Assembly: GCA_023953845.1 (NCBI GenBank)
Contig: JAMLJC010000001.1
Span: 2,676,501 to 2,740,500, forward strand
Direction: 5' to 3'
Source of the DNA: Rhizobiaceae bacterium
Lineage (GTDB): Bacteria > Pseudomonadota > Alphaproteobacteria > Rhizobiales > Rhizobiaceae
DNA: 64,000 nt
Shown here: piece by piece, positions 38,615-46,351 of the stretch
Position numbering within the stretch: position 1 is the first letter of the stretch
Layout: the number at the start of each line of letters is the position of its first letter
Program-made: the position numbers and the translations under genes
The notes under the pieces: generated by a model
Databases searched by the model: none
What the model saw: the letters and a program-made list of their open reading frames with translations, nothing else
What the model was told of the DNA's origin: nothing

Positions 38615-39280
38615 ATGTCCGTTCTGAACAAGCCGTATTTCCACGACGAAGCCGCTGCTTTCGAATACGTCGAGCATACCATCTGGCCGGGTGGGATGGC
38701 TTGTCCTCACTGCCGCTCGATGAAAAGACACTACCCGATCAAAGGAGTCCGCACGAAGGCTTCTCAGAAGCACCCGAATGGCGTTGAGCGCTACGGGTTA
38801 TTCACCTGCTCCGACTGCGGGGTGCAGTTCACCATCCGAAAGGGGACGATTTTCGAGGAAAGTCACACCCCGCTGCACAAGTGGCTTCAGGCCATTCACC
38901 TCCTCTGCTCGGCAAAGAAGGAGATATCCTCGCACCACCTCCATCGAATCCTGGAAGTAACCCGCCGGACAGCTACTTTCATGTCGCGCCGTATCCGAGG
39001 CGCGAGCCCCTTCGATTATGAGCCCCGCGCTGCACCTGACTCTCCCGGTGAAATGGGCCAGCCTCAAGTTGAAAGGTTCCGGACCGCCGCGTGCGAGTTG
39101 AAGACACGCAATTCCCAAGCTGCATTTGACGCCATCGTGCGGCGCGTTGCCGTCCAGCCGTTCGACACCGGCACCGGACGCTCTATTGCTTCAGGAGTGG
39201 CGCGGGAAAATGGCCTCACCCCTCATGACAAAATTGACTTAATTGACAGAAATCGGGTGTGTGGCCCAAGCGCATCCTAA
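38615..39280 (+). pseudogene. IS1595 family transposase, N-terminal fragment
   Basis: Residues 1 to about 125 match the N-terminal part of IS1595 transposases. A zinc ribbon (CPHC near residue 31, CSDC near residue 68) is followed by FTIRKGTIFEESHTPLHKW and the helix SSHHLHRILEVTRRTA. The DDE catalytic domain that should follow (with its VEVDETY-type start) is absent, and from about residue 128 the frame is unrelated. The ATG at 38615 fits the family start. The fragment cannot transpose by itself. Its 3' part contains one copy of the 45-base repeat at 39212. Confidence 0.75.
39212..39255 (+). repeat. 45-base direct repeat, copy 1
   Basis: GGCCTCACCCCTCATGACAA followed by AATTGACTTAATTGACAGAA and TC. 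It is nearly identical to the copy at 40607-40651, with small differences at the TCAT/ATAAT and TTAATT/TTAAAT positions. It lies at the end of the transposase fragment. Confidence 0.8.
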
Positions 39281-39422
39281 ATCCGCCACGGTGGCGGATT
39301 TGCCGCCGTTGTGCCGCTCCGGTGTGGATTCGTCTCGAATGACCTTGAGGCACGGCCGTCCCTCATAGCCACCGTTGACGTTTCGCGGCCTCTGCCCACA
39401 TCCTTCTCCACGGAGGAGCGCC

Positions 39423-39682
39423 ATGTCCAGCATCACGCCTCAGCAGAAGCTACCGAAGCTGATTGTCGTCGTGGCCTTCGATGACGACGAGGAAGGCACG
39501 CTGCAGGTAGCATTCGGCCCGGCGGAGCAGCAGAGCGAGGAACGCGCGATCCGCACAGCAAGGCGTTGATCAACAAGCATGCCGGCGTGCTGGCTTGGTC
39601 CCGCGAGGCGAATCCTGCAATCGGCGAGTACGGCGAGCCGACGATCCTGTTTCAGGAAGGGCGCATCGGCGAGATGGAGTGA
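39423..39682 (+). pseudogene. frameshifted small conserved-type protein
   Basis: A good GGAGGAG site precedes ATG 39423. The first frame codes 48 residues (MSSITPQQKLPKLIVVVAFD, then a GPAEQQSEERAIRTA end) and stops at 39567. The reading continues sensibly in the -1 frame from 39560: KALINKHAGVLAWSREANP to GRIGEME, with a stop at 39680. Joined, this would be an 85-residue protein typical of small island genes of rhizobia. A one-base deletion or insertion near 39,560 probably killed it; sequencing error is the alternative. Confidence 0.65.
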
Positions 39683-39696
39683 GAGGGGAGGAATCT

Positions 39697-40035
39697 ATGA
39701 AAACTGCTTGGCAGTTTATTTTCGCCATTGGCGTGGCAACCGGTACCGCGACTGCCTCATACGGGGGCGCGCAGGTCAGCGGCGCCAGTTACGGCGATGA
39801 CTGGCCTTTTCCGTTCGACAGCGCTGAAGTTACGTGTGATCCGCCAGGCAGTTCAGTTGTTATGAAGGCTGACGGGAAGACGTACGCCCTCAATGGGAAA
39901 GCGCGAGGACAAGCGGCGGCACGTGGCTACTTAGACCACCAAGACCTGATGAAGAGAGATAAGTATGGAGCGTTTACAAAAGGCGTGACAACCGTCTCGG
40001 ATCTGATCGCATTGGGCTTGAAGCAATGTCATTGA
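39697..40035 (+). CDS. small exported protein, possibly DUF2511-like
   Basis: A 112-residue protein with an N-terminal signal-like helix (QFIFAIGVATGTATA). The mature part contains WPFPFDSAEVTCDPPG and a lysine- and aspartate-rich end. The WPF...VTC segment resembles DUF2511 (YebY-like) proteins, but I cannot confirm it. A GGGGAGGAA ribosome site precedes the ATG. Its stop overlaps the start of the nuclease-like gene by ten bases, so the two are cotranslated. Confidence 0.6.
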   Translation: MKTAWQFIFAIGVATGTATASYGGAQVSGASYGDDWPFPFDSAEVTCDPPGSSVVMKADGKTYALNGKARGQAAARGYLDHQDLMKRDKYGAFTKGVTTVSDLIALGLKQCH

Positions 40036-40412
40036 CGCTTGCAGGCCTTTTCGCCGCAACCGTGCTGTCATGCTCCACTCTGGTTGCGGTCGACGGCGAC
40101 ACCGTCCGCTGCGGCACAGAACGCATGCGAGACATGGGGCCTGGCGCTCCGAACAAGTCGGGCTATGACGCCCCGGAGATCGGCAACGCAAAGTGCGCAA
40201 AGGAACGGCTGCTGGGTGAGCAGGCCAAGTTGCGGCTGCAAGAGTTGCTGGACCAGCGCGGCACACAGGTTGAGGACAGCGGCAAGCGAGACAGGTATGG
40301 CCGGCCGCTTGTCGTGGTCAGGCTCGGCAACGGCACGACCGCAGGCGAAGTGCTGATGCGCGAGGGGTACGCCGTGCGATGGAAACCGGGCTATCGGTCA
40401 AATTGGTGCTGA
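40026..40412 (+). CDS. thermonuclease (SNase-like) family protein
   Basis: A 128-residue SNase-like protein with an N-terminal signal helix (LTLAGLFAATVLSC). The OB-fold motifs VAVDGDTVRC, GYDAPEI, a KLRLQELL helix and DRYGRPLVVV are all present, followed by EVLMREGYAVRW. The family Asp and Arg positions appear conserved, so it may be an active Ca-dependent nuclease. It is one of the few intact cargo genes in this part of the island and lies between the two 45-base direct repeats. Confidence 0.85.
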   Translation: MSLTLAGLFAATVLSCSTLVAVDGDTVRCGTERMRDMGPGAPNKSGYDAPEIGNAKCAKERLLGEQAKLRLQELLDQRGTQVEDSGKRDRYGRPLVVVRLGNGTTAGEVLMREGYAVRWKPGYRSNWC

Positions 40413-40606
40413 TTGAAAGACGGGAAGCGGCGCTGCGGGGAGAGTGACATGAGGGTGGCGCTGCGCACCGGGGCGAATTTTCGCACAATCGCCAGAACAG
40501 GCACCCTCAAAACCTTCAAAATCCCTCCCGCCACGCCGAAATCAGGACCGGGGCCTGCTACAGTTGCTACGGTTGCTACACTTCTCGACCGATGAGGCCC
40601 GGAAGA

Positions 40607-40651
40607 GGCCTCACCCCATAATGACAAAATTGACTTAAATGACAGAAATCC
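40607..40651 (+). repeat. 45-base direct repeat, copy 2
   Basis: GGCCTCACCCCATAATGACA followed by AAATTGACTTAAATGACAGA and AATC. It matches the copy at 39212-39255 in the same orientation, about 1.4 kb apart. The two copies bracket the frameshifted gene, the DUF2511-like gene and the nuclease-like gene. Confidence 0.8.
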
Positions 40652-40664
40652 CGGGGGGCAGGAG

Positions 40665-41129
40665 CTAGCGAGCGGAATCAGCGGCAGGATCGGCGGTAGC
40701 GAGTAGAGTTGGGACGGGTACAAGCGCGTCAATCAATTCGGATCCCGAATGGCCAAACCGCGCAAAGATATTGGAGCAGTCGATTGGCTTCGGCTCGTCT
40801 GCACTCGCTGCCCGCATCTTGGAATTTTGATTGATCTCCATAAGCATCGTTGGCGTGGCGTTCGACCCGGCCGTTGCCAGAACATTCATAAGCCTATGGT
40901 CGTCTGTGAGATAACCGGGGCAGGCTTTGGAAACTTCCATAACCAGAAGCACTTTCGCCTCAAGGCCCCGCTGCTGTCTCGCCTGCTTCAATGCCTTTAG
41001 ATCGGGTTCCGGCAAACCCATTTTCTGGAACTGCTCAAGGATAAATTTGTCCTCCTGAGCGTTGGCCGCGGGTATCACAGCCATGAACAAGGCAAAGGCC
41101 AGAAGTATCCTGCGCGTTCCGTCCCCCAT
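40665..41129 (-). CDS. small secreted protein, uncharacterised
   Basis: A 154-residue protein. The signal peptide reads ILLAFALFMAVIPAANAQ and is followed by a helical, charged mature part (KALKQARQQRGLEAKVL) with two cysteines. No family is recognised. The ATG at 41129 directly precedes the signal peptide; a longer frame to 41165 adds a hydrophilic leader that is unlikely. It stands alone on the minus strand near the copy 2 direct repeat. Confidence 0.6.
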   Translation of the reverse strand: MGDGTRRILLAFALFMAVIPAANAQEDKFILEQFQKMGLPEPDLKALKQARQQRGLEAKVLLVMEVSKACPGYLTDDHRLMNVLATAGSNATPTMLMEINQNSKMRAASADEPKPIDCSNIFARFGHSGSELIDALVPVPTLLATADPAADSAR

Positions 41130-41277
41130 ACCTGTTACTCTCCCATATCGTTCTGCTGGTGGCAATTCGTTACAAGCATGGCGTTCAGGAGAGGTCGCAT
41201 GGAGTAAATTCAGACGCGGCCGTCATGGCGGTGGGCTCAGCCTACCGATGGTTGGGCGAAAGAATACTCAGGTGTCG

Positions 41278-41934
41278 TCATATGATGCCCGGCGGCTGGC
41301 GGCGGGCCAGTTCCTCAAGCTCCTCCAGCGTCGTTCTCTCCAGCCGGCGGACGGCGCGGAACACATAATCGGTGTCATCGCCGACGAGCGTCTTGAAGAA
41401 CGAGCCGTCCGCCAGCAGTCGGCGCTTCTCTCCGATCATCCTCGGCTCCTTGCGCGGCTTGGCCTTGCGCAGTTCCTTCTTTGCAATCGGATGCCCGTCG
41501 CCCCGGAAGTCGAGCGAAGGACCATCAATTGCGTCGCCCGCCGGATCGATGCCGGGCGCCGGCTTGCTGCCGGCGTCGTACTCATCCTGGCCCTGCCCGC
41601 AGGTTTCAGGCCAGCCGAGGAAGAGATCCCCACTTTCCGCCACACCGCCCCGCACGAGCAGCGACGTGGCCTGGTTGATGTCCTCGGTCCAGCCAAGCTC
41701 CGGTTCGGCGTCGGCCTTGTCCGCCTCGGCGTCGTGGCCGTCTTCGTCATCCTCGCAGGCAGCGCCGAAGTTGGCCCCGCTGTACCCCTCTGGCCAACTG
41801 GCGTCGCGTTCGTCGCCGTTCGCCTCAAGGTCCGGATCGCCCTCCATCCTGTCCAGCAGGGCCAGCAGGCGTTCTATCGCATCCTCGATGCTGCGGCGGG
41901 TGGAAGGCGTCGGTATGTCGGCGCGGATGTTCAT
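41278..41934 (-). CDS. acidic uncharacterised protein, operon gene 6
   Basis: A 218-residue soluble protein with a strongly acidic middle (ACEDDEDGHDAEADKADAE) and a basic C-terminal half (KKELRKAKPRKEPRMIGEKR) ending in an RRLERTTLEELEELA helix. The split charge pattern is unusual. No family is recognised. Its start overlaps the stop of the previous gene by four bases (ATGA), so it is the last member of the tightly overlapping minus-strand operon 44092-41278. Confidence 0.6.
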   Translation of the reverse strand: MNIRADIPTPSTRRSIEDAIERLLALLDRMEGDPDLEANGDERDASWPEGYSGANFGAACEDDEDGHDAEADKADAEPELGWTEDINQATSLLVRGGVAESGDLFLGWPETCGQGQDEYDAGSKPAPGIDPAGDAIDGPSLDFRGDGHPIAKKELRKAKPRKEPRMIGEKRRLLADGSFFKTLVGDDTDYVFRAVRRLERTTLEELEELARRQPPGII

Positions 41935-42443
41935 GTCGCGCCTCCCTTCGGCTGATAGAGGCCGATGACCTGTCCGACGAGGCAGGAGCACAGATGCTCG
42001 TAGCTCTGCCCCGCATCCTGATAAGGGCCTTCGACCCATGCGCCGACGCCGAGATTGGCGCGGATGAAATAGTGGTTGAACTCCACGTCCGACATGCCTG
42101 CCGGGCGTTCCGCCTGCATCCTCGCTACGGCGCGGCGAGCGGCATCGTTCGACACCGCCCCGACCGTCCAGCCTCCGGAGCCGTGGGACATATCGCACCA
42201 GCGGATATTCTCGCGGCGGCGGACCATGCAGATGTGATGATGACCAAGCTCAGGACCGAACTTCACCACGAACAGTTCCCCGGCAATGGGCGTCCGCACG
42301 GCGGTATCGACCACCACGAACTCGCCGGGCCTGACATGCGGCATGGAACTCACGTCCTTGCACTGGAAGCTGATGCAGCCGGCCGGGAGCCGGTCGAACA
42401 TCATCAGGGCGCGGTATTCCGGGGCGGATGCGAGGGCGCTCAT
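41931..42443 (-). CDS. S24-fold-like protein without DNA-binding domain, operon gene 5
   Basis: A 170-residue protein. The first half contains VRPGEFVVVDTAVRTPIAGE and FVVKFGPELG, which resembles the beta-rich S24/LexA peptidase fold, where a GD(Y/T)VxVD strand precedes the lysine strand. The usual catalytic GxSM motif is not evident, so it is probably not an active protease. The rest is helical with a CSCLVGQVIGLY ending. It overlaps both neighbours by four bases, with gene 4 being a second protein of the same type. Confidence 0.55.
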   Translation of the reverse strand: MSALASAPEYRALMMFDRLPAGCISFQCKDVSSMPHVRPGEFVVVDTAVRTPIAGELFVVKFGPELGHHHICMVRRRENIRWCDMSHGSGGWTVGAVSNDAARRAVARMQAERPAGMSDVEFNHYFIRANLGVGAWVEGPYQDAGQSYEHLCSCLVGQVIGLYQPKGGAT

Positions 42444-42850
42444 TGCTCACCTCCTTCCTCGCCCTCGCACTCCCGGAACTGCACCGCAACAAGGCAGTGC
42501 ACCGCGAGCAACCGGCTCGCCGGGATGGCTATTGTCCGCTTCGGATCGACCGGACTGTTCAGGATGAGCACCGGCTCGCATTCGGAGTCCGGGTCTATGT
42601 CGAACGGCAGGACGAAGCCGGGCGGCAGCGGCATGTGAACCCGATAGATCGCGACCTGGGATCGCCCTTCGTGCACATGCTCGGGGCGGAGCCATATCGC
42701 GACAATATCGCCCGCTCTCGGCTTCTCGGCGCTGTCGAAGACGAGCGTGTCGCCGTCGCAGAACTCGGGCTCGAACTCGTTGCCGGAATAGGTAAGGCCA
42801 TAGGTGGCCGACAGATCATCGAAGCTATGACGGAGGGCGGGAGTGGTCAT
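42440..42850 (-). CDS. S24-fold-like protein, operon gene 4
   Basis: A 136-residue protein with EFCDGDTLVFDSAEKPRAGD followed by VAIWL, again the S24/LexA C-terminal pattern of a DGD-type strand and a lysine/arginine strand. No HTH or GxSM serine motif is seen. The second half is beta-rich (ILNSPVDPKRTIAIP) with an acidic tail. It overlaps genes 3 and 5 by four bases. Tandem S24-like proteins without DNA-binding domains are uncommon; a binding or sensing role is a guess. Confidence 0.55.
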   Translation of the reverse strand: MTTPALRHSFDDLSATYGLTYSGNEFEPEFCDGDTLVFDSAEKPRAGDIVAIWLRPEHVHEGRSQVAIYRVHMPLPPGFVLPFDIDPDSECEPVLILNSPVDPKRTIAIPASRLLAVHCLVAVQFRECEGEEGGEQ

Positions 42851-43335
42851 GACACCCTCCTGCCGATGAAGGTGTTCAGCCGAGGCTCGGCCAGAACCAT
42901 GCGATCCATGGAGGTCCGCACATCGAAGGCTCGGTTCCCGTCGATGCAGGTTTTCAGCAACCGGACATGATATTTGGTTCGCCTGCCGTGGAAGTTCTCC
43001 GACGCCCCTTCGTAGATGCCGTCACCTTCATAACGGCCCGTCACGCGATGCGCGGAAATGGCGAGAGGACAGTGCAGATCAGCATCTTCCGCGCGGGTGA
43101 CTTGCCAAGAACCAATACGCGGGTCCAACTCCACGGCCGCAGCCTTCAACCCCTCCAGATGAAATTGAAAGCGCTCTGCTGCCGACATCGGCGCCGTGGC
43201 TTCGACTGAGGTCGCAAGCGCCACGCTGCCCCCCGCAACAGCCGAGGCGGTCGATACCGCCGCGATGCCGCCGAGCAGGCGGCGACGGTTGATTGCAGGC
43301 AAGCCTTGGGTGTTTGCCGGAACGGTGTTCGGCAT
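42847..43335 (-). CDS. Tat-signal protein, operon gene 3
   Basis: A 162-residue protein with a twin-arginine signal (INRRRLLGGIAAVSTASAVA, from about residue 15) and a mature part of mixed helix and strand with no recognised domain (RFQFHLEGLKAAAVELDPRI). Tat signals usually mark proteins that fold before export, often with cofactors. The start at 43335 follows a GAGGAGAA-type site. It overlaps gene 4 by four bases and is about 35 bases from gene 2, another Tat-signal protein. Confidence 0.65.
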   Translation of the reverse strand: MPNTVPANTQGLPAINRRRLLGGIAAVSTASAVAGGSVALATSVEATAPMSAAERFQFHLEGLKAAAVELDPRIGSWQVTRAEDADLHCPLAISAHRVTGRYEGDGIYEGASENFHGRRTKYHVRLLKTCIDGNRAFDVRTSMDRMVLAEPRLNTFIGRRVS

Positions 43336-43369
43336 CGGTATTCTCCTCGATTGTGATGGTGTCGAAAGG

Positions 43370-43822
43370 CTAGGAGACTGGCGGGTACGGCAGCGCCAGA
43401 AGGTGCCGCACGATCTGATGCGCAAGCCGAATGTCGGTCGTGTGCTCGTCCATCAACGAAATGGGGTCGTCGCCGTAGCACCACTGAATGCACCGGGCTT
43501 TGATCTGAAGGCCCCGAAGCGTCGTGGCGCGGACAGCTTCGATTTCACGCACCACGGCTGAGGTCTCGGCATAAGCCGCGTCCCATGCGTCCCAATCGCC
43601 TGTTTCGCGACCGACGATGCGTGCGGCCTCCTCGGTCGCGAAATGCTCCTCGAAACGTTCACCGAGCGCGAGCAATGCGGCGTCGTCTTCCGGTGCGGCC
43701 GAATGTACCGGCATGTGTTCCGGCGGATTGACTGCGCTTCCTGCCGCCAGCGCCAAGGGCGGAGTCGCAACGACAGATATTCCAGCAAGAACGGCACGTC
43801 TGGTGATGGCGTTCATCGTCAT
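43370..43822 (-). CDS. Tat-signal protein, operon gene 2
   Basis: A 150-residue protein with a twin-arginine-type signal (TRRAVLAGISVVATPPLALA) and a helical mature part with EDDAALLALGERFEEHFATE, WDAWDAAYAET and a final DIRLAHQIVRHLLALP. No known family is recognised. The start is ATG 43822, or ATG 43816 two codons on. Six bases separate it from gene 1. Confidence 0.65.
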   Translation of the reverse strand: MTMNAITRRAVLAGISVVATPPLALAAGSAVNPPEHMPVHSAAPEDDAALLALGERFEEHFATEEAARIVGRETGDWDAWDAAYAETSAVVREIEAVRATTLRGLQIKARCIQWCYGDDPISLMDEHTTDIRLAHQIVRHLLALPYPPVS

Positions 43823-43828
43823 CGTCTC

Positions 43829-44092
43829 CTATGCCGCCAGCGCCTGAAGCTGAGCCCGCAACGCCTGCTCACGCCGGCCGATATCGATGCGGAAGGATTT
43901 GAACTTCAGCATCTCGATCTCGCGCTCGATCTGCTGGCGACGGCGCTCCACCTCGGTCAGCATCTTGGCCTTGGCGCGATCCCATGCGCAGGCGAGGTAG
44001 AAGCCGAAGGTCTTGCGGTTGAAGGGACGGCCAGCCTGAAGGCGGCGATAAGTGGCCCAGGCATCGGCGAGAATGGCGGAGCGGTTGAGCAT
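43829..44092 (-). CDS. small helical protein, operon gene 1
   Basis: An 87-residue basic helical protein (WATYRRLQAGRPFNRKTFGF, then a long coiled-coil-like RRRQQIEREIEMLKF). The ATG at 44092 has AGATGT just upstream; a longer frame from 44122 is possible. It resembles small accessory proteins of integrated elements. It is first in the minus-strand operon, facing the XRE regulator across an operator-rich gap. Confidence 0.55.
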   Translation of the reverse strand: MLNRSAILADAWATYRRLQAGRPFNRKTFGFYLACAWDRAKAKMLTEVERRRQQIEREIEMLKFKSFRIDIGRREQALRAQLQALAA

Positions 44093-44173
44093 GGTGACAT
44101 CTCCAAGACAAAAGCTGTGCATTCGCTCGGGAATACGAGCGTTGGACTGCCTCAGCGGCTTGCTTCAATTCGG

Positions 44174-44233
44174 TTACGAGTGTATGTATCGCATACGCTT
44201 GTATGCCCGTCAATAAAAAGTTACAAGTGTACG
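44174..44233. promoter_or_regulatory. operator cluster between XRE gene and minus-strand operon
   Basis: TTACGAGTGTATG (44174-44186) and TTACAAGTGTACG (44221-44233) are direct repeats with three differences. Between them GCATAC-GCTT-GTATGC (44191-44206) is a perfect inverted repeat, and GTATG-N5-CATAC (44182-44196) overlaps it. It is the likely binding region for the divergently encoded XRE protein. Confidence 0.6.
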
Positions 44234-44256
44234 CAAATTTTAAGTTGGAGTTGCAG

Positions 44257-44499
44257 ATGGCTGATCTCACGCCCGAAGCGAACCGAGCCGCGCGCGCTAT
44301 ATTGAAGTGGTCAGTGCGCGAGTTGGCTGACCACGCTGGGATAGCCTTCACCACAGTTCACCGGTTCGAGACCACGGGGACCGCGACCGAGACCACCAAG
44401 GATAAGATTAAACGGGCTTACGCGGCTCACAATGTGGAGATTACGAACGGGCGCGGTACGGGTGCCCGACTGATCACAAAGCCTGATCTTTCAGAATGA
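44257..44499 (+). CDS. XRE-type HTH regulator
   Basis: An 80-residue protein that is a single helix-turn-helix domain (AARAILKWSVRELADHAGIA, then TTVHRFETTGT) with the short C-terminal tail common to phage and island regulators. The ATG at 44257 has GGAG at 44247-44250. It is divergent from the six-gene operon and lies next to a cluster of inverted and direct repeats, so it is the probable repressor of that operon. Confidence 0.8.
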   Translation: MADLTPEANRAARAILKWSVRELADHAGIAFTTVHRFETTGTATETTKDKIKRAYAAHNVEITNGRGTGARLITKPDLSE

Positions 44500-44599
44500 T
44501 AGGGTCTGGCTGCAAGTGAATTGCATTTTCAGACGCGATGCTGAGATTTGACATAGGGAAATCTGGTTGCTTTCATTCGGCTTTCCTTGGGAGAGGGCG

Positions 44600-45745
44600 A
44601 TGGCAACCTACGCAGCTTATCTGGCGACTGACATGGTTTTCGGCAGTTTGCCTGCCGGATATGTTACGCGGCTGAGTTCAACAGAAATCGTCGCGGTCAA
44701 CGGCGCTTGGACGTTCGTCATCGCTGGTTACGGGATCAGCTATTCGGGCAATTACGTCACAGGCGGCACGGTTACCGAGGTCGTGTATTACTATGGAAGC
44801 GGCGTCGCCTACGAGGCGTACAACCTAAACGCCTCGGCTCCGTATGTAATCGACCGCATAGCCTACGGCGACACGCCGGGGCTGGCATCATATGTCCTAA
44901 ATGGGAGCGACGACATCTTCGGCTCGTCCTATGGTGACCGCCTAGCCGGTTACGCCGGCAACGATTTCATCGCGCCTGGAACTGGAGATGACGAAATCTA
45001 CGGCGGCCCTGGATTTGACACTGTGGTCCTGCCCGGCCGGCTCAGTGATTATTTGGTCACATACATAAGCCCAGGCGTTTATGACGTCCAAGATGTCAAT
45101 TTCGCGAATGGCAACGAGGGTATCGACCGGTACTTCGACGTAGAAGCGATGGCAACGTTAGCCGATGGTTCGATTGTCATCTCCGATCTGTTTGGCGCTC
45201 CAGCCTGGTACAAGCAGTCCGGCAACGTTGAAATCGTCGCAGCAACCTACCAGTTCTTCGTTGGATGGATTCCGAACTCGGGCGGCTTCGCCTACCTGAT
45301 CAATTCGCCGCAGAACTCCGCCGATCTATCCGACCCTTATTACTCCGCCTTCAACACCGAGAACCGGTACATCAATTTCGCCAGTAATCTTGGCACGGAA
45401 GGCGCTGGCAAATCGTTTTTCGATGCCGCTTTCGGATCACTATCGTTCGAGCAAACCGTGCGGCTCGCCTATGAGGAAATCATGGGCAAGCCGTTGACCG
45501 GCGGCGCCTACAATTTCTTCATGGGCGCGCATGGGTACTATGAGGACGTTGCTGAGCAGCGTGTGGTACGGCCCGGTGTCGATCTGGATGACGCCACGAA
45601 GATTGTTGCCATAGGTTCGATCCTGAACGAGGCGGTGAAAAGCGGTGCCGGACCATATTCGGATGCGATCGATGATCTGGTAGCTGACGTCTATCCGGAC
45701 GGCTATTCGGTGATGCTGGGCGGTGACCTGTTCGCGTTCGCATAA
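44600..45745 (+). CDS. RTX-like repeat protein
   Basis: A 381-residue protein. The N-terminal third is beta-rich with many Tyr and Gly. Residues about 115-150 carry RTX-type calcium repeats (GSSYGDRLAGYAGNDF, GTGDDEIYGGPGFDTV). The C-terminal part (from about residue 215) resembles the DUF4214-like domain found in secreted bacterial proteins. No signal peptide is seen, as expected for type I secretion, but no export genes are near. The GGAGAGGG site before ATG 44600 decides the start. It lies between phage-type genes and is likely cargo. Confidence 0.75.
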   Translation: MATYAAYLATDMVFGSLPAGYVTRLSSTEIVAVNGAWTFVIAGYGISYSGNYVTGGTVTEVVYYYGSGVAYEAYNLNASAPYVIDRIAYGDTPGLASYVLNGSDDIFGSSYGDRLAGYAGNDFIAPGTGDDEIYGGPGFDTVVLPGRLSDYLVTYISPGVYDVQDVNFANGNEGIDRYFDVEAMATLADGSIVISDLFGAPAWYKQSGNVEIVAATYQFFVGWIPNSGGFAYLINSPQNSADLSDPYYSAFNTENRYINFASNLGTEGAGKSFFDAAFGSLSFEQTVRLAYEEIMGKPLTGGAYNFFMGAHGYYEDVAEQRVVRPGVDLDDATKIVAIGSILNEAVKSGAGPYSDAIDDLVADVYPDGYSVMLGGDLFAFA

Positions 45746-45832
45746 GTCCGACTTCAGCCCCGTGGTATTTCGTCCCGAGAACGGTGGGGCATCGGCGTGA
45801 GAATGGCGAAATCAAAGGAGAGCCGCGCCTAG

Positions 45833-45928
45833 ATGCTGGATATCGTGCTGCCTCTACTGCCACTCGCAGTGGCGGGATACTGCATATGGCGGATGTTTCG
45901 GCCGCCAAAGGACGGTGGCGAGGGTTGA
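45833..45928 (+). CDS. 31-residue single-pass membrane peptide
   Basis: A short frame coding MLDIVLPLLPLAVAGYCIW and a basic, proline-rich tail. An AAGGAGAG site lies about 13 bases upstream. The hydrophobic helix and charged end fit a small membrane protein. With so few residues it may be chance. Confidence 0.35.
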   Translation: MLDIVLPLLPLAVAGYCIWRMFRPPKDGGEG

Positions 45929-45943
45929 AGCCATCCCAATTCG

Positions 45944-46285
45944 CTACATTCCCGGTATTTCAAGACATTCAATGATCTCCACGGCATCACCGGGGAAGAT
46001 AGTAAAATGAGGATGGTTTTCGAAAAGGCGCGCTGCGGCCTCGTGCGTGTCCGCTTCAACGATGACATAGCCGGTTAGACTATTTCGGCCGTCCTCAATT
46101 CCAGACCGTGAGGTCTGCTTGGTTTTGCCGAGGGGGCCGCCGCCATCTTTGATATGAGCAGCGTTTTGGTTCATCCACTCGCCCCACGCGGACATACCTT
46201 CCGACTGCTTCTCGGGGCTGATCGGTGAAGCGGCCTTCTCCGCATCCGTCGCCGAACCGATGTAGAGAGCGAGGAACTTCGCCAT
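45944..46285 (-). CDS. YCII-related domain protein
   Basis: A 113-residue protein. It begins MAKFLALYIGSA and contains EGMSAWGEWMNQNAAHIKDG and an NSLTGYVIVEADTHEAA strand-helix, the pattern of the YciI-like dimeric alpha-beta barrel. Relatives have been linked to dehydration or ligand-binding roles without a firm general function. The start at 46285 follows GGAG. It stands alone on the minus strand. Confidence 0.7.
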   Translation of the reverse strand: MAKFLALYIGSATDAEKAASPISPEKQSEGMSAWGEWMNQNAAHIKDGGGPLGKTKQTSRSGIEDGRNSLTGYVIVEADTHEAAARLFENHPHFTIFPGDAVEIIECLEIPGM

Positions 46286-46351
46286 GTTAACTCCTACGGT
46301 GTGGTGGCACTGTAGTGCAGCAAGAGCCCGCTTTCCACCTCCGCCCGCCAT

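Noticed and set aside
40449..40595. 48-codon frame ending TVATVATLLDR
   Set aside because: The repeat-like end is seen in island DNA, but the frame is short and basic without support as a protein.
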